Source: PVC group bacterium (GTDB taxonomy: Bacteria > Verrucomicrobiota > Kiritimatiellia > PWTM01). Taken from it: 43,920 bases of DNA. The number at the start of each line of letters is the position of its first letter. Position 1 is the first letter of the stretch. This document shows positions 9,242-16,965 of this stretch, one piece after another. Location: NCBI GenBank assembly GCA_003563855.1, contig PWTM01000131.1, forward strand, positions 1 to 43,920. The letters are read 5' to 3'. Position numbers and translations under genes: made by a program. The notes under the pieces were generated by a model. The model was not told the origin of the DNA and searched no databases. It worked only from the letters and a program-made list of their open reading frames with translations.

Positions 9242-10702
9242 ATGCCCCACGGAACAAGACCAAGCCGGGTCCTTCATATCCTGCTGTCCCTGGCGACCGC
9301 TTCCTGCGCGGCCTGCATGGCTCGGGCGGGAGACGCCGAGGCCACGGAGACCCGGACCCCGGGAGGTGCGCCCGTGATCGAGGAAAGCATCGTCCTCGAC
9401 CGGATCTGGTCCGCGGTCCGGGTGCGGTTCTCGCTCTTGACCGAGGGCGAGCGTCAGTACGTGGCGTACTTCAACGCGGATCGCCGCATGGTCGTCGGCA
9501 TGCGAAATCTCGGGGACCCCGAATTCGTGAAGACGGTCCTTCCATCGCTCTCGGACGCTCCCCCGACACGCGGCACGCGCAGCACGATCCAGGGATGGGA
9601 CTCCCACAACTACATCACGATGGCGCTGGATGCGGAGGGACACCTGCACCTGGCGGGGAACATGCATGCCAATCCGCTGACCTACTTCCGATCCCGGGAT
9701 CCGCACGACGTAACGACGCTGGAGCCCGTGGAGTCCATGGTGGGTCGCTTGGAGAATCGGGTGACCTATCCGCGTTTCATGAACGCGCCGGATGGGCGTC
9801 TCGTCTTCCTCTACCGTCACGGAGGCAGCGGCAACGGGGACGAAATCCTCAACGTCTATGACGAAGCGACCCGGACATGGCGGCGGCTGAGGGATCAACC
9901 GCTGTTGGCCGGCGAGGGACAACGGAACGCCTACCCGAACGGGCCGAGGCTCGGCCCCGACGGGTGGCATCATCTGCTCTGGGTATGGCGCCGGACCCCG
10001 GCCGCCGAAACCTGTCACGACCTGTCCTACGCGCGCAGCCGTGACCTTGTGAACTGGGAGAATGCGGCCGGCGAGGCCTTGGAACTGCCCATCACGATCT
10101 CCAGTCCGGGAACGATCGTGGACCCCATCCCCGTGAATGGAGGCATCATCAATGGTTGTCAGAGGTTCGGGTTCGATCGCCGGAACCGGGTGCTGGTCAC
10201 CTATCACAAGCATGACGAACGGGGCCACACCCAGGCCTATGTCGCCCGCTTCGACGACGGCCGGTGGCAGACCCGACCGGTCTCCGACTGGGAGGGGGAG
10301 CATGTCTTCCGCGGGGGTGGATCCGGGCCCTCGACGTTCGGGACCTCGTTGTGGCTGGGCACGATCGAACCGTACAGCGATGGAAAGCTGGCTCTGCCGT
10401 ATCGACATTGGATCCACGGGCGCGGCGTGCTGGTGGTGGACGAAGAGACCCTGGCGCCGCTCGGGAGCGCCGCCGCACCGCGCCGTCCGCCCCGCTTCCC
10501 GCCGGAACTGACGCGGGTGCAGTCCGACTTCCCGGGGATGCAGGTCCGCTGGACGGAAGACGAGGGCCGTTCCCCGAAAGCCGGGAGCCGCTACGTGCTG
10601 CGCTGGGAATCGCTGGGGACCCATCGCGACCGGCCACGGTCCGGTCCGTTGCCGGAAAACTCCGAGCTGGTGCTATACCGGATCGGAGATGTCGTGGAGT
10701 AG
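9242..10702 (+). CDS. Secreted BNR_4 beta-propeller protein, candidate polysaccharide lyase
   Basis: The predicted protein is 486 aa with a good ribosome site (GGGAGGG, 9228-9234) and a signal peptide ending near ACMARAGDA. The body resembles the BNR_4 seven-bladed propeller family: WDSHNYITMALDAEGHLHLAGNMH, RFMNAPDGRLVFLYRHGGSGNGD, and YHKHDERGHTQAYVARFDDGRW. PL24, PL25 and related ulvan lyases belong to this fold and use His, Tyr and Arg on the propeller face. The conserved histidines in HNY, GNMH and YHKHD are suitable candidates. Lyase activity is an inference. Alternatives are a sialidase-like or non-catalytic binding propeller. It follows the ARH-like gene by 22 bases. Confidence 0.72.
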   Translation: MPHGTRPSRVLHILLSLATASCAACMARAGDAEATETRTPGGAPVIEESIVLDRIWSAVRVRFSLLTEGERQYVAYFNADRRMVVGMRNLGDPEFVKTVLPSLSDAPPTRGTRSTIQGWDSHNYITMALDAEGHLHLAGNMHANPLTYFRSRDPHDVTTLEPVESMVGRLENRVTYPRFMNAPDGRLVFLYRHGGSGNGDEILNVYDEATRTWRRLRDQPLLAGEGQRNAYPNGPRLGPDGWHHLLWVWRRTPAAETCHDLSYARSRDLVNWENAAGEALELPITISSPGTIVDPIPVNGGIINGCQRFGFDRRNRVLVTYHKHDERGHTQAYVARFDDGRWQTRPVSDWEGEHVFRGGGSGPSTFGTSLWLGTIEPYSDGKLALPYRHWIHGRGVLVVDEETLAPLGSAAAPRRPPRFPPELTRVQSDFPGMQVRWTEDEGRSPKAGSRYVLRWESLGTHRDRPRSGPLPENSELVLYRIGDVVE

Positions 10703-10706
10703 GCGG

Positions 10707-10733
10707 GTGTCGGGTTTAGGGTGTCGCGTGTTA
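10707..10733. repeat. Short heptamer-period tract (GTGTCGG family)
   Basis: Roughly four 7-base units (GTGTCGG, GTTTAGG, GTGTCGC, GTGTTAA) sit between the convergent stop codons of the BNR_4 gene and the minus-strand gene. The unit is the same as in the tract at 13925. Confidence 0.6.
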
Positions 10734-10745
10734 AATGAGTGCTAC

Positions 10746-12326
10746 TTACAAGGGCAATCCCTGGCGCGTGACGATGGGAACGTAACCGATCTCCAATCCC
10801 CCGGGTGGCGTGACGATCAGCGCCGGGTCGATTTCGGCCAGCACGCCGACGGACGGCGGCGCCAGGTATTCCTTGTCCTTCGTCCAGTGTCGGTGAATCT
10901 TCTCGACCTTGAGCTGCATTTCCTCACGTTCCGCGTCGGTCATGCCGGCATTCAGCATCGACGGCTGATCGGCGAAACGATACCAATAATAGGTGATCTC
11001 ACTGCCGTCGCCAGGGCAGGCCTTGAACGGCCCGGCGACGGGCCCCGGCGTCTTCCAGCAGGACGCAGGGTCGTCGGGCGTGACGTAGGGTTCGGGTGGG
11101 GGTTCGTCGGGAACGGGAAACGAATACCCGGGCAGGCCCGTCTCCGGCGGGACCTCCTCCGGCGCTACGGCTATCCAACTGCCGCGCTCCCCCAGGTCCG
11201 GAACAAATGTGAAGAACTCCGGAACCCTCATCAGCTCGATGCCGTTCTTGCGGACGGTCTTGACGAGATCGCTCACCGGTTTGTATGCCAGGCTGTAGGG
11301 ATCGGGCAGGGTAGGGACGATATAATCGCGCGCGACGAGAGGTTTGCGCTTGAACCGATCCACCTCAGGCTCCCATTGGCCCCATTCGATGCCGCGCGAA
11401 TCATCGAAACGATGTTTAAACGCGCCGTCGTCGTCGATCCTTGTGTCGGAGGCCGCGCCACCCTCGAACCACGCTTTGGCGCGGTCCCAAAGGGCGCTTC
11501 TTCTATAGGCCGTGACCTGATGCAGCACCACCTCGCGGCCGCCTTGACCGGACCTGGGGAAGTACGTCGGCGCCAGGCGCGCGTACAACGTGCCGTCCTT
11601 CGCGGTTCCCTGCGCCCAGGGGATGTACTGGGTTTCCATGGAGTGCGTGCGATTCTGCTTGGCGGGCCGGGAGTCCAGGAACAGGCCGGCGGTCCGTGGT
11701 TGATCGACGGAAAACTTGGCGAAGAAATAGGGAAGCACGAAATTGGCCGGGCCTTTGAAGTTGGCGGTGTTCAGGAACAGCGTCCAGCATTGATCCCCGG
11801 TGGGGACCGGATGTCCGTCCGTCACGTCCTTGGCCCGGGCAAGGGGAAGCGGAAGATACCCGTAGCCCACCAGCTCGCCGCAGGCCCCCTGCTTGACGTT
11901 CAATGCATCCGGCGGCCAGAGCAGGTTGGGACTGAGTTGCGCCGAACCGTATTGGCCTTTGGGATGGTTCCAGTCGTTGCCTTTGCCCGCACCCGGGCCG
12001 TTCGACCAGGCGCAGAAACCCAACGCCACGGCGCCTACCGTGAATTTCGGGGTGAGCGTTGGAAAACGCGTGCCGCGCCACCATCCCAGACCTCCCTCGA
12101 TGGTGTTGTAGAACCACACGCCGTCGATGTTCGGATTCTCGCTGTCCGGGTACATCCAGGTTCCGAAGAGCCCGGATTGGAACGCGTGTCCGGGATAGAC
12201 GTCCAGCATCGGCCATGCGGACGAATACATGGAGAACCCCGCGTTGTAGCTTCCGTCGCCTTGCTCGATGCCCAACCGCGCATACCCGCAAGCGTGGTAG
12301 CGTCTATCGACCGTCGCGCCGCTCAT
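10746..12326 (-). CDS. Unrecognised 526-aa protein
   Basis: Function not recognised. Start 12326 (MSGATVDRRY) is preferred over an upstream codon at 12353 because AAGGAA stands about nine bases before it. The sequence is rich in Trp, Tyr, Pro and Gly (GGLGWWRGTRF, WNHPKGQYG, YYWYRFADQPSM), contains no signal peptide or membrane segment, and ends with a charged helix (DAEREEMQLKVEKIHRHWTKDKEYL). Long coding-like composition on the minus strand, with mirror frames that lack protein features, supports a real gene. It is the only minus-strand gene between 1 and 25 kb and is somewhat less GC-rich than neighbours, so it may have been acquired separately. Confidence 0.65.
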   Translation of the reverse strand: MSGATVDRRYHACGYARLGIEQGDGSYNAGFSMYSSAWPMLDVYPGHAFQSGLFGTWMYPDSENPNIDGVWFYNTIEGGLGWWRGTRFPTLTPKFTVGAVALGFCAWSNGPGAGKGNDWNHPKGQYGSAQLSPNLLWPPDALNVKQGACGELVGYGYLPLPLARAKDVTDGHPVPTGDQCWTLFLNTANFKGPANFVLPYFFAKFSVDQPRTAGLFLDSRPAKQNRTHSMETQYIPWAQGTAKDGTLYARLAPTYFPRSGQGGREVVLHQVTAYRRSALWDRAKAWFEGGAASDTRIDDDGAFKHRFDDSRGIEWGQWEPEVDRFKRKPLVARDYIVPTLPDPYSLAYKPVSDLVKTVRKNGIELMRVPEFFTFVPDLGERGSWIAVAPEEVPPETGLPGYSFPVPDEPPPEPYVTPDDPASCWKTPGPVAGPFKACPGDGSEITYYWYRFADQPSMLNAGMTDAEREEMQLKVEKIHRHWTKDKEYLAPPSVGVLAEIDPALIVTPPGGLEIGYVPIVTRQGLPL

Positions 12327-12671
12327 ACGTGTTCCTTTCCGTTGATGAAACAATCTCTTCTAAACGGCATTATTGAGGGAATTCAGAATAATTCAAATCA
12401 ATCTTCGGTTCCGCCGCCTGACGGTCAGCGGTCGTCGTCTCGATGGGGCCTGCATGCGCGAAGTCTCCTTATCAGGCGACCGAACGCCTGGCCGGCTTTG
12501 TCGCCCATTCGATCCTTGTGGCGATCGAAGTACTCGACGCCCGGGGGGTTGAAAAGATCGCGGAACCATGCCACGCTACGATCTGCATTCCGCATGAACC
12601 GACGCCCGAAACGCGCACACCGAAAGACCGCCTCCATGCCCTCCCCGCATCTCCTCCGGTCTCCGCAACCC
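12327..12671. other. AT-richer spacer with possible gene debris
   Basis: About 100 bases next to the minus-strand gene are clearly AT-rich (12345-12420) and probably contain its promoter. TTGATT and CAATAAT-like words occur on the minus strand, but no firm -35/-10 pair can be fixed. From 12425 to about 12610, the minus strand could encode a 50-60 residue C-terminal fragment (RNADRSVAWFRDLF, RHKDRMGDKAGQAFGRL). It reads like real protein but has no recognisable family. Confidence 0.4.
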
Positions 12672-12857
12672 GTCACCGCGCCCACCGCGGAACGGAGAAA
12701 GGCCTACGCCTCGCAGTGGGACGCCCGCCGCCTCCCCGTGGATCGCGGATTGGAGACGTTGTTCTACCAGTACTCGCGCTACCTGATGCTGAGCTGTTCA
12801 CGCCCAGGCGAGGGCGCGGAGGCGATCCTGACGGCGGAAGACTTCAAGACAGATTGA
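12672..12857 (+). pseudogene. Remnant of a second GH95-type gene
   Basis: Translated in one frame, this stretch gives TAERRKAYASQWDARRLP followed by LETLFYQYSRYLMLSCSRPGEGA. It aligns well with TAERRQAYAEAWENDGVP and LEALLYRYARYLMLASSRPGEGA in the GH95 protein encoded from 14375. Homology stops after GEGA, where the intact gene continues to LPANLQGLW. Nothing GH95-like precedes it. The copies differ at many positions, so this is an old paralogue remnant and not a recent duplication. Confidence 0.75.
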
Positions 12858-12874
12858 ATGGAACGGGGGAACAA

Positions 12875-13918
12875 ATGGAGCTTGAGTACAGGCCTGATTT
12901 TGACGCCGTGCGGACACGGTGGGCGCGGTTCTGGCGGGGAGAAAGCGACCGGCCGCTTTTTCATGCCATGCGGCCGAAGGGCGAGGTGTCGCCGGTTCCG
13001 AAACCGCGCCCCTACGACCTCGCGTTCGGCGAGATCGACCCGGTGATTGACCAGGCGCTGGGATGGGCGGCCTCGCACGAGTTCCTGGCCGATGCCATCC
13101 CGTACTTCACGATCACGTTCGCGCCGGACCACTTCGCCGCGCTGCTCGGCGCCGAGATCATGCGGGGCGAGTCGGGCACAACGAACTGGGTGAAGCCTTG
13201 CCTGTCCGGCCTGGAGGATGCCGAGATCGCCTTCCGGCGCGAGGGGCGGTGGTGGCGGCGAACCGTGGAGTGCATCGAACGATTCCGCGCGCGCGCTGAC
13301 GGGAAGCTGATCGTCACCGGCACGCATCTGCAGGGCAGCCTCGATGCGCTGGCCGCCTTGTACGGCACGCAGAACCTGCTGGCGGACCTGGCCGAGGCCC
13401 CGGAGCAGGTGCATACCGCATTGGAGCAAATAGACCGGGCGCAGGCGGAGGTCCGCCAGGCACTCGCGGACGTCCTCGACATCGCGACCTGGGGCAGCCT
13501 GAATCGTTTCGGTATGTACTGCGCGGGGATCCTCGATGTGCCGCAGTGCGACCTCTCGTGCATGATCGGCCCCGGCATGTTCGACGCCTTCGAGCTCCCG
13601 TACCTGCGCAACGAAATCGCCGGCATGGATGCCAGCATCTACCACCTGGACGGACCGGACGCCCTTCGGCATCTCGAGAGCCTGTGCGGGATCGAGCGGC
13701 TGGACATGATTCAATGGATGCCCGGCGAAGGGTACTACGACGACGACTGGAGCGCGTTGAACGCGCGAATCGATGCCCTGGGCAAGGGCCAGATATTCCA
13801 GCCGTTCTATAAGCTGTCCGCGGATGACATCCGCCGCCGCTGGGAAACCTATCGTTCCCGCAAGCTCTTCTTCCACGTGGCGCCCGGACAGATCGAGGAA
13901 CTTTCTTCGGATGTGTGA
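12875..13918 (+). CDS. UroD-like (uroporphyrinogen decarboxylase superfamily) protein
   Basis: The predicted protein is 347 aa. Start 12875 has GGGGGA a few bases upstream. The sequence fits the large UroD-like superfamily of PVC bacteria, which includes corrinoid-dependent methyltransferases: an N-terminal FDAVRTRWARFWRGESDRPLF, a central GTHLQGSLDALAALYGTQNLLADL, and YHLDGPDALRHLESL before the C-terminal strand IQWMPGEGYYDDDW. No heme-pathway genes lie nearby, so tetrapyrrole decarboxylation is unlikely. Methyl transfer or demethylation of a small or sugar-linked methyl donor is a family-based inference. A second UroD-like gene lies at 25786. No corrinoid protein or activase is visible. Confidence 0.72.
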   Translation: MELEYRPDFDAVRTRWARFWRGESDRPLFHAMRPKGEVSPVPKPRPYDLAFGEIDPVIDQALGWAASHEFLADAIPYFTITFAPDHFAALLGAEIMRGESGTTNWVKPCLSGLEDAEIAFRREGRWWRRTVECIERFRARADGKLIVTGTHLQGSLDALAALYGTQNLLADLAEAPEQVHTALEQIDRAQAEVRQALADVLDIATWGSLNRFGMYCAGILDVPQCDLSCMIGPGMFDAFELPYLRNEIAGMDASIYHLDGPDALRHLESLCGIERLDMIQWMPGEGYYDDDWSALNARIDALGKGQIFQPFYKLSADDIRRRWETYRSRKLFFHVAPGQIEELSSDV

Positions 13919-13924
13919 CGTCCC

Positions 13925-14049
13925 GGTTGAGGGTGTCGGGAGTCGGGAGTCGCGTGTCGCGTGTCGCGTGTCGCGTGGCGCGTGGCGCGTGTCGGGTGGC
14001 GGGTATCGGGCGTCGCGTGGCGGATGGCGGATGGCGGGTGTCGGGCGTC
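13925..14049 (+). repeat. Heptamer-period repeat tract, left arm (GTCGCGT family)
   Basis: About 125 bases with a 7-base period begin a few bases after the UroD-like stop codon. Units include GTCGGGA, GTCGCGT (three or more), GGCGCGT and GGCGGAT. A tract of complementary sense (ACCCGAC units) lies at 14278-14368, so the two form inverted arms around a 69-aa open frame. Confidence 0.85.
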
Positions 14050-14067
14050 TGTAGGAGAGGATAGACG

Positions 14068-14277
14068 ATGAGTCGAAATCGAGTTGAGGATTTCGGTCCC
14101 CATCAGGATGCACGGCAGCTCTTCGATCACGTCACGTTGATGGGCGACTACGACACGCCACACCCGACACGCTCCTCACAAGCTCAGGAGACGGGTAGTT
14201 CTTATGGAACACCTGCGCGATGTGACCAAGACCTGCTCACCGACGAGGATATTGAGCAACTCTTGCGGATCAATTGA
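14068..14277 (+). CDS. Small 69-aa protein between repeat arms
   Basis: Function not recognised. The frame has a strong ribosome site, AGGAGAGG at 14053-14060, seven bases before the ATG. It encodes an acidic protein (MSRNRVEDFGPHQDARQLFD, then LLTDEDIEQLLRIN). The middle contains a short stretch of the heptamer unit (DTPHPTRSS), as if the repeat had grown inside it. Base composition is nearer 52% GC, unlike the flanking genes. It may be real cargo between two inverted heptamer tracts or a remnant kept open by chance. Confidence 0.45.
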   Translation: MSRNRVEDFGPHQDARQLFDHVTLMGDYDTPHPTRSSQAQETGSSYGTPARCDQDLLTDEDIEQLLRIN

Positions 14278-14368
14278 CCCACACGCGACACCCGACACGC
14301 CAAACCCGACACCCGACACCCCAAACCCGACACGCCAAACCCGACACCCGACACCCGAAACCCGAAAG
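14278..14368 (+). repeat. Heptamer-period repeat tract, right arm (ACCCGAC family)
   Basis: About 90 bases made of units such as ACCCGAC, ACACCCG and GCCAAAC, with mixed 7-base and 14-base rhythm. It starts right after the stop codon of the small ORF and ends seven bases before the GH95 start. It is the approximate reverse complement of the tract at 13925-14049. Confidence 0.85.
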
Positions 14369-14374
14369 GCCGCC

Positions 14375-16945
14375 ATGCCCCCCCACCCTCTTCTCTGGTC
14401 CCGGAACCCTGTTGTCGCGCCGACGGCCGACGACCCGGCGTCGCGCCGGGCGTTCTTCCGCACCTGGGAGTCGTCGGTGTACCCCATCGGCAACGGCCGC
14501 CTCGGTGGGACCGTCTTCGGGGAACCGCGCCGCGAGCGCATCCAGTTCAACGAGGACTCGCTCTGGGTGGGCAACGAGGATTGCACCGGGGGGTACCAGC
14601 CTTTCGGCGACGTGTTCGTCGATTTCCCGCACGGAGAGTTTTCGGAGTACCGCCGCGAGCTGGACCTCGCGCGCGCGGTACAGACGGTCGCCTACACGTC
14701 GGACGGCATCCGCTACCGGCGCGTGTTCTTCGTCAGCCATCCGGCGCAGGTCCTGGTCTGCCGCATCAGCGCGGATCGTCCCGGCGCTTTGCGCGGCCGT
14801 ATCGCGATGGGCAACGAGCACGAGATTCCAGTCCGGGCCGAGGGTGCCGACACGCTGGTGATGCAGGGCGATACCGCGAACTTCTGGTTCTGGCGAAAGC
14901 AACTGGCGGAGCCGCAACGACTGATGGGGGATCGCGCCTACGCTTCCGACAAGATTATTGACCTTACACTCGAAGCCCGCGTCCGCGTGCTCCATGAGGG
15001 CGGCGCCTTGGCCGCGCAGGATGACATGCTGGTCTTCGACGGATGCGATACCGTGACTCTGCTGCTGGCGGCCGACACGGACTACCTGGCCGATCGCGCC
15101 CGGGGCTGGCGCGGCGAACACCCGCACGCGCGCCTCTGCGCCTGGATCGACGCGGCGGCGGCGCGTCCCTTCGCGACGCTGCTCGCGGAGCACGTCGCCG
15201 ACTACCGGTCGTTCGCCGACCGGCTGACGATCGACCTCGGGGCTACCCCGGACGAGGCGGCCGCGCGCCCCACGGCGGAGCGCCGGCAGGCTTACGCGGA
15301 GGCCTGGGAGAACGACGGCGTGCCGCGGGACCGCGAGCTCGAGGCGCTGCTCTACCGGTATGCGCGCTACCTGATGCTCGCGTCTTCGCGCCCCGGCGAG
15401 GGCGCGCTGCCGGCGAACCTGCAGGGCCTCTGGCTCATCAACCGGCATCCCCCGTGGCGCTGCGATTACCACACCGACATCAACGTCCAGATGAATTACT
15501 GGTTCGTCGACGCCGCCAACCTCGCCGAGTGCTTCCAGCCCCTGGCCGAGTGGATCGACTCCATCCGCGAAGTGCGCAAGGAGGAGACCCGCCGGGTCCT
15601 GAACGTGTCGCGCGGCTGGCTGATGCGTTCGGAGAACGGAATCTTCGGCGGCTCCACCTGGCACTTTCAGAAGGGCGACTCGGCCTGGCTCTGCCAGAAC
15701 CTCTGGGACCATTACGCCTTCACGCAGGACCGGGCCTACCTGGAGCGCTATGCCTACCCGGTGATGAGGGAAATCTGCGAGTTCTGGCTCGACCACCTCA
15801 AGGCGCTGCCCGACGGCACGCTCGTAGCGCCCATGGGGCGTTCGCCCGAGCACGGCCCCGTGGACGTGGACGGCGTCACCTACGACCAGGCGCTGTGCTG
15901 GGACCTGTTCACCAACACGATCGAGGCCGCGGAGGCGCTCGGTATCGACGCCGCTTTCCGGGACGAGCTCGCGGAGCGGCGGTCGCGACTGCTCGGACCC
16001 CGGATCGGCCGCTGGGGCCAGCTCCAGGAGTGGATGGAGGATATCGACGATCCGGCGGACGACCACCGGCATATCAACCACCTGATCGGGGTTTACCCGG
16101 GCCGCCAGATCCACCCCCTGACGACCCCCGAATGGGCAGCGGCTGCGCGGGTCGGTCTCGAGGCACGGCGCGACCACGGCCAGGGCCATCCCGCCTGGAG
16201 CCGGGTCTGGAAGGCCTGCCTCTTCGCCCGCCTGCTCGACGGCGAAGCCGCGCACCGCGAACTGGCGCAGACCCTGGCAACCCACGTGCACGGCAACCTG
16301 TGGGCCGTTCATCCGCCATTCCAGATCGACGCCAACTTCGGCTACGCCGCCGCCGTCCACGAGATGCTGGTGCAAAGCCATCTGCAAATGCGGAATGCGG
16401 AATGCGGAATGCGGAACGGGGCGAAGGCGGAAGGCGGAACGCGGAAGGCCGAACAGGGCGAAGGCCTATCTCTTGAGGCGGATCGGCGAGGGGAGGAACC
16501 CCGAATGTGGAATGCGGAATGCGGAATGCGGAACGGGGCGAAGGCGGAAGGCGGAACGCGGAAGGCCGAACAGGGCGAAGGCCTATCTCTTGAGGCGGAT
16601 CGGCGAGGAAAGGAGCCCAGAATGCGGAACGGCAGAGGGGGCGACAGAGCTTCGACGTCCATCATTCCGCATTCCGCATTCCGCATTCCGCATTTACTAC
16701 ACGTCCTCCCCGCCCTGCCGTCGGCCTGGCCGGAAGGGCGGGTGCACGGGCTGCGGGCGCGGGGCGGCTTCGAGCTGGACGTGGAGTGGAAGGAGTGCGC
16801 GCTGACGCGGGCCCGGCTACGGAATCGGCTGGACGCCGCGAATGCCTGCGTGGTCCGATACGGGGCCGGGACGAAATCCCTACGCCTCGCCGCTGGCGCG
16901 GAGATCGAGCTGACAGCGGGCGATATCCCTTCGAGCCCGGAGTGA
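14375..16945 (+). CDS. GH95-family alpha-L-fucosidase/galactosidase with internal repeat insertion
   Basis: The predicted protein is 856 aa, and about 752 aa without its insertion. The N-terminus has the GH95 signature (YPIGNGRLGGTVFGEPRRER, then QFNEDSLWVG), and NLQGLW and QMNYWFVDAANLAE follow. By comparison with the Bifidobacterium 1,2-alpha-fucosidase, Glu492 in SPEH is the likely general acid and Asp652 in QIDANFG the likely base. The usual Asn-x-Asn pair reads Asp368-Ile-Asn370, which might alter activity or specificity. Residues about 671-774 are translated repeat, placed between MLVQSHL and LLHVLPALPSAWP where homologues have a short loop. No signal peptide is seen. Start 14375 avoids translating the upstream repeats. 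The esterase gene follows by 20 bases. Confidence 0.88.
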   Translation: MPPHPLLWSRNPVVAPTADDPASRRAFFRTWESSVYPIGNGRLGGTVFGEPRRERIQFNEDSLWVGNEDCTGGYQPFGDVFVDFPHGEFSEYRRELDLARAVQTVAYTSDGIRYRRVFFVSHPAQVLVCRISADRPGALRGRIAMGNEHEIPVRAEGADTLVMQGDTANFWFWRKQLAEPQRLMGDRAYASDKIIDLTLEARVRVLHEGGALAAQDDMLVFDGCDTVTLLLAADTDYLADRARGWRGEHPHARLCAWIDAAAARPFATLLAEHVADYRSFADRLTIDLGATPDEAAARPTAERRQAYAEAWENDGVPRDRELEALLYRYARYLMLASSRPGEGALPANLQGLWLINRHPPWRCDYHTDINVQMNYWFVDAANLAECFQPLAEWIDSIREVRKEETRRVLNVSRGWLMRSENGIFGGSTWHFQKGDSAWLCQNLWDHYAFTQDRAYLERYAYPVMREICEFWLDHLKALPDGTLVAPMGRSPEHGPVDVDGVTYDQALCWDLFTNTIEAAEALGIDAAFRDELAERRSRLLGPRIGRWGQLQEWMEDIDDPADDHRHINHLIGVYPGRQIHPLTTPEWAAAARVGLEARRDHGQGHPAWSRVWKACLFARLLDGEAAHRELAQTLATHVHGNLWAVHPPFQIDANFGYAAAVHEMLVQSHLQMRNAECGMRNGAKAEGGTRKAEQGEGLSLEADRRGEEPRMWNAECGMRNGAKAEGGTRKAEQGEGLSLEADRRGKEPRMRNGRGGDRASTSIIPHSAFRIPHLLHVLPALPSAWPEGRVHGLRARGGFELDVEWKECALTRARLRNRLDAANACVVRYGAGTKSLRLAAGAEIELTAGDIPSSPE
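16386..16695. mobile_element. 310-bp heptamer-armed inverted-repeat element inside the GH95 gene
   Basis: The arms are 31-bp perfect inverted repeats at 16386-16416 and 16665-16695, each built of four ATGCGGA units or their complement. The interior holds two near-identical 117-bp direct repeats (about 16387-16503 and 16504-16620; 39 codons each) and the start of a third. The element keeps the GH95 frame open throughout. No transposase is encoded. It behaves like a non-autonomous, frame-tolerant palindromic element. Confidence 0.85.
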
Positions 16946-16965
16946 CGGAACCCCAGGGAGTCCCC

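Noticed and set aside
10746-12671. Long plus-strand open frame opposite the unrecognised minus-strand gene.
   Set aside because: It has no domain features until the short GH95 remnant at its end, and the minus frame has the ribosome site and protein-like composition.
12425-12685. Complete minus-strand gene of 86 residues.
   Set aside because: It reads like a C-terminal fragment with no proper start or family and overlaps the GH95 remnant, so it is kept only as possible debris.
13925-14368. CRISPR-like array.
   Set aside because: The period is 7 bases with no unique spacers of 25-40 bases and no cas genes.
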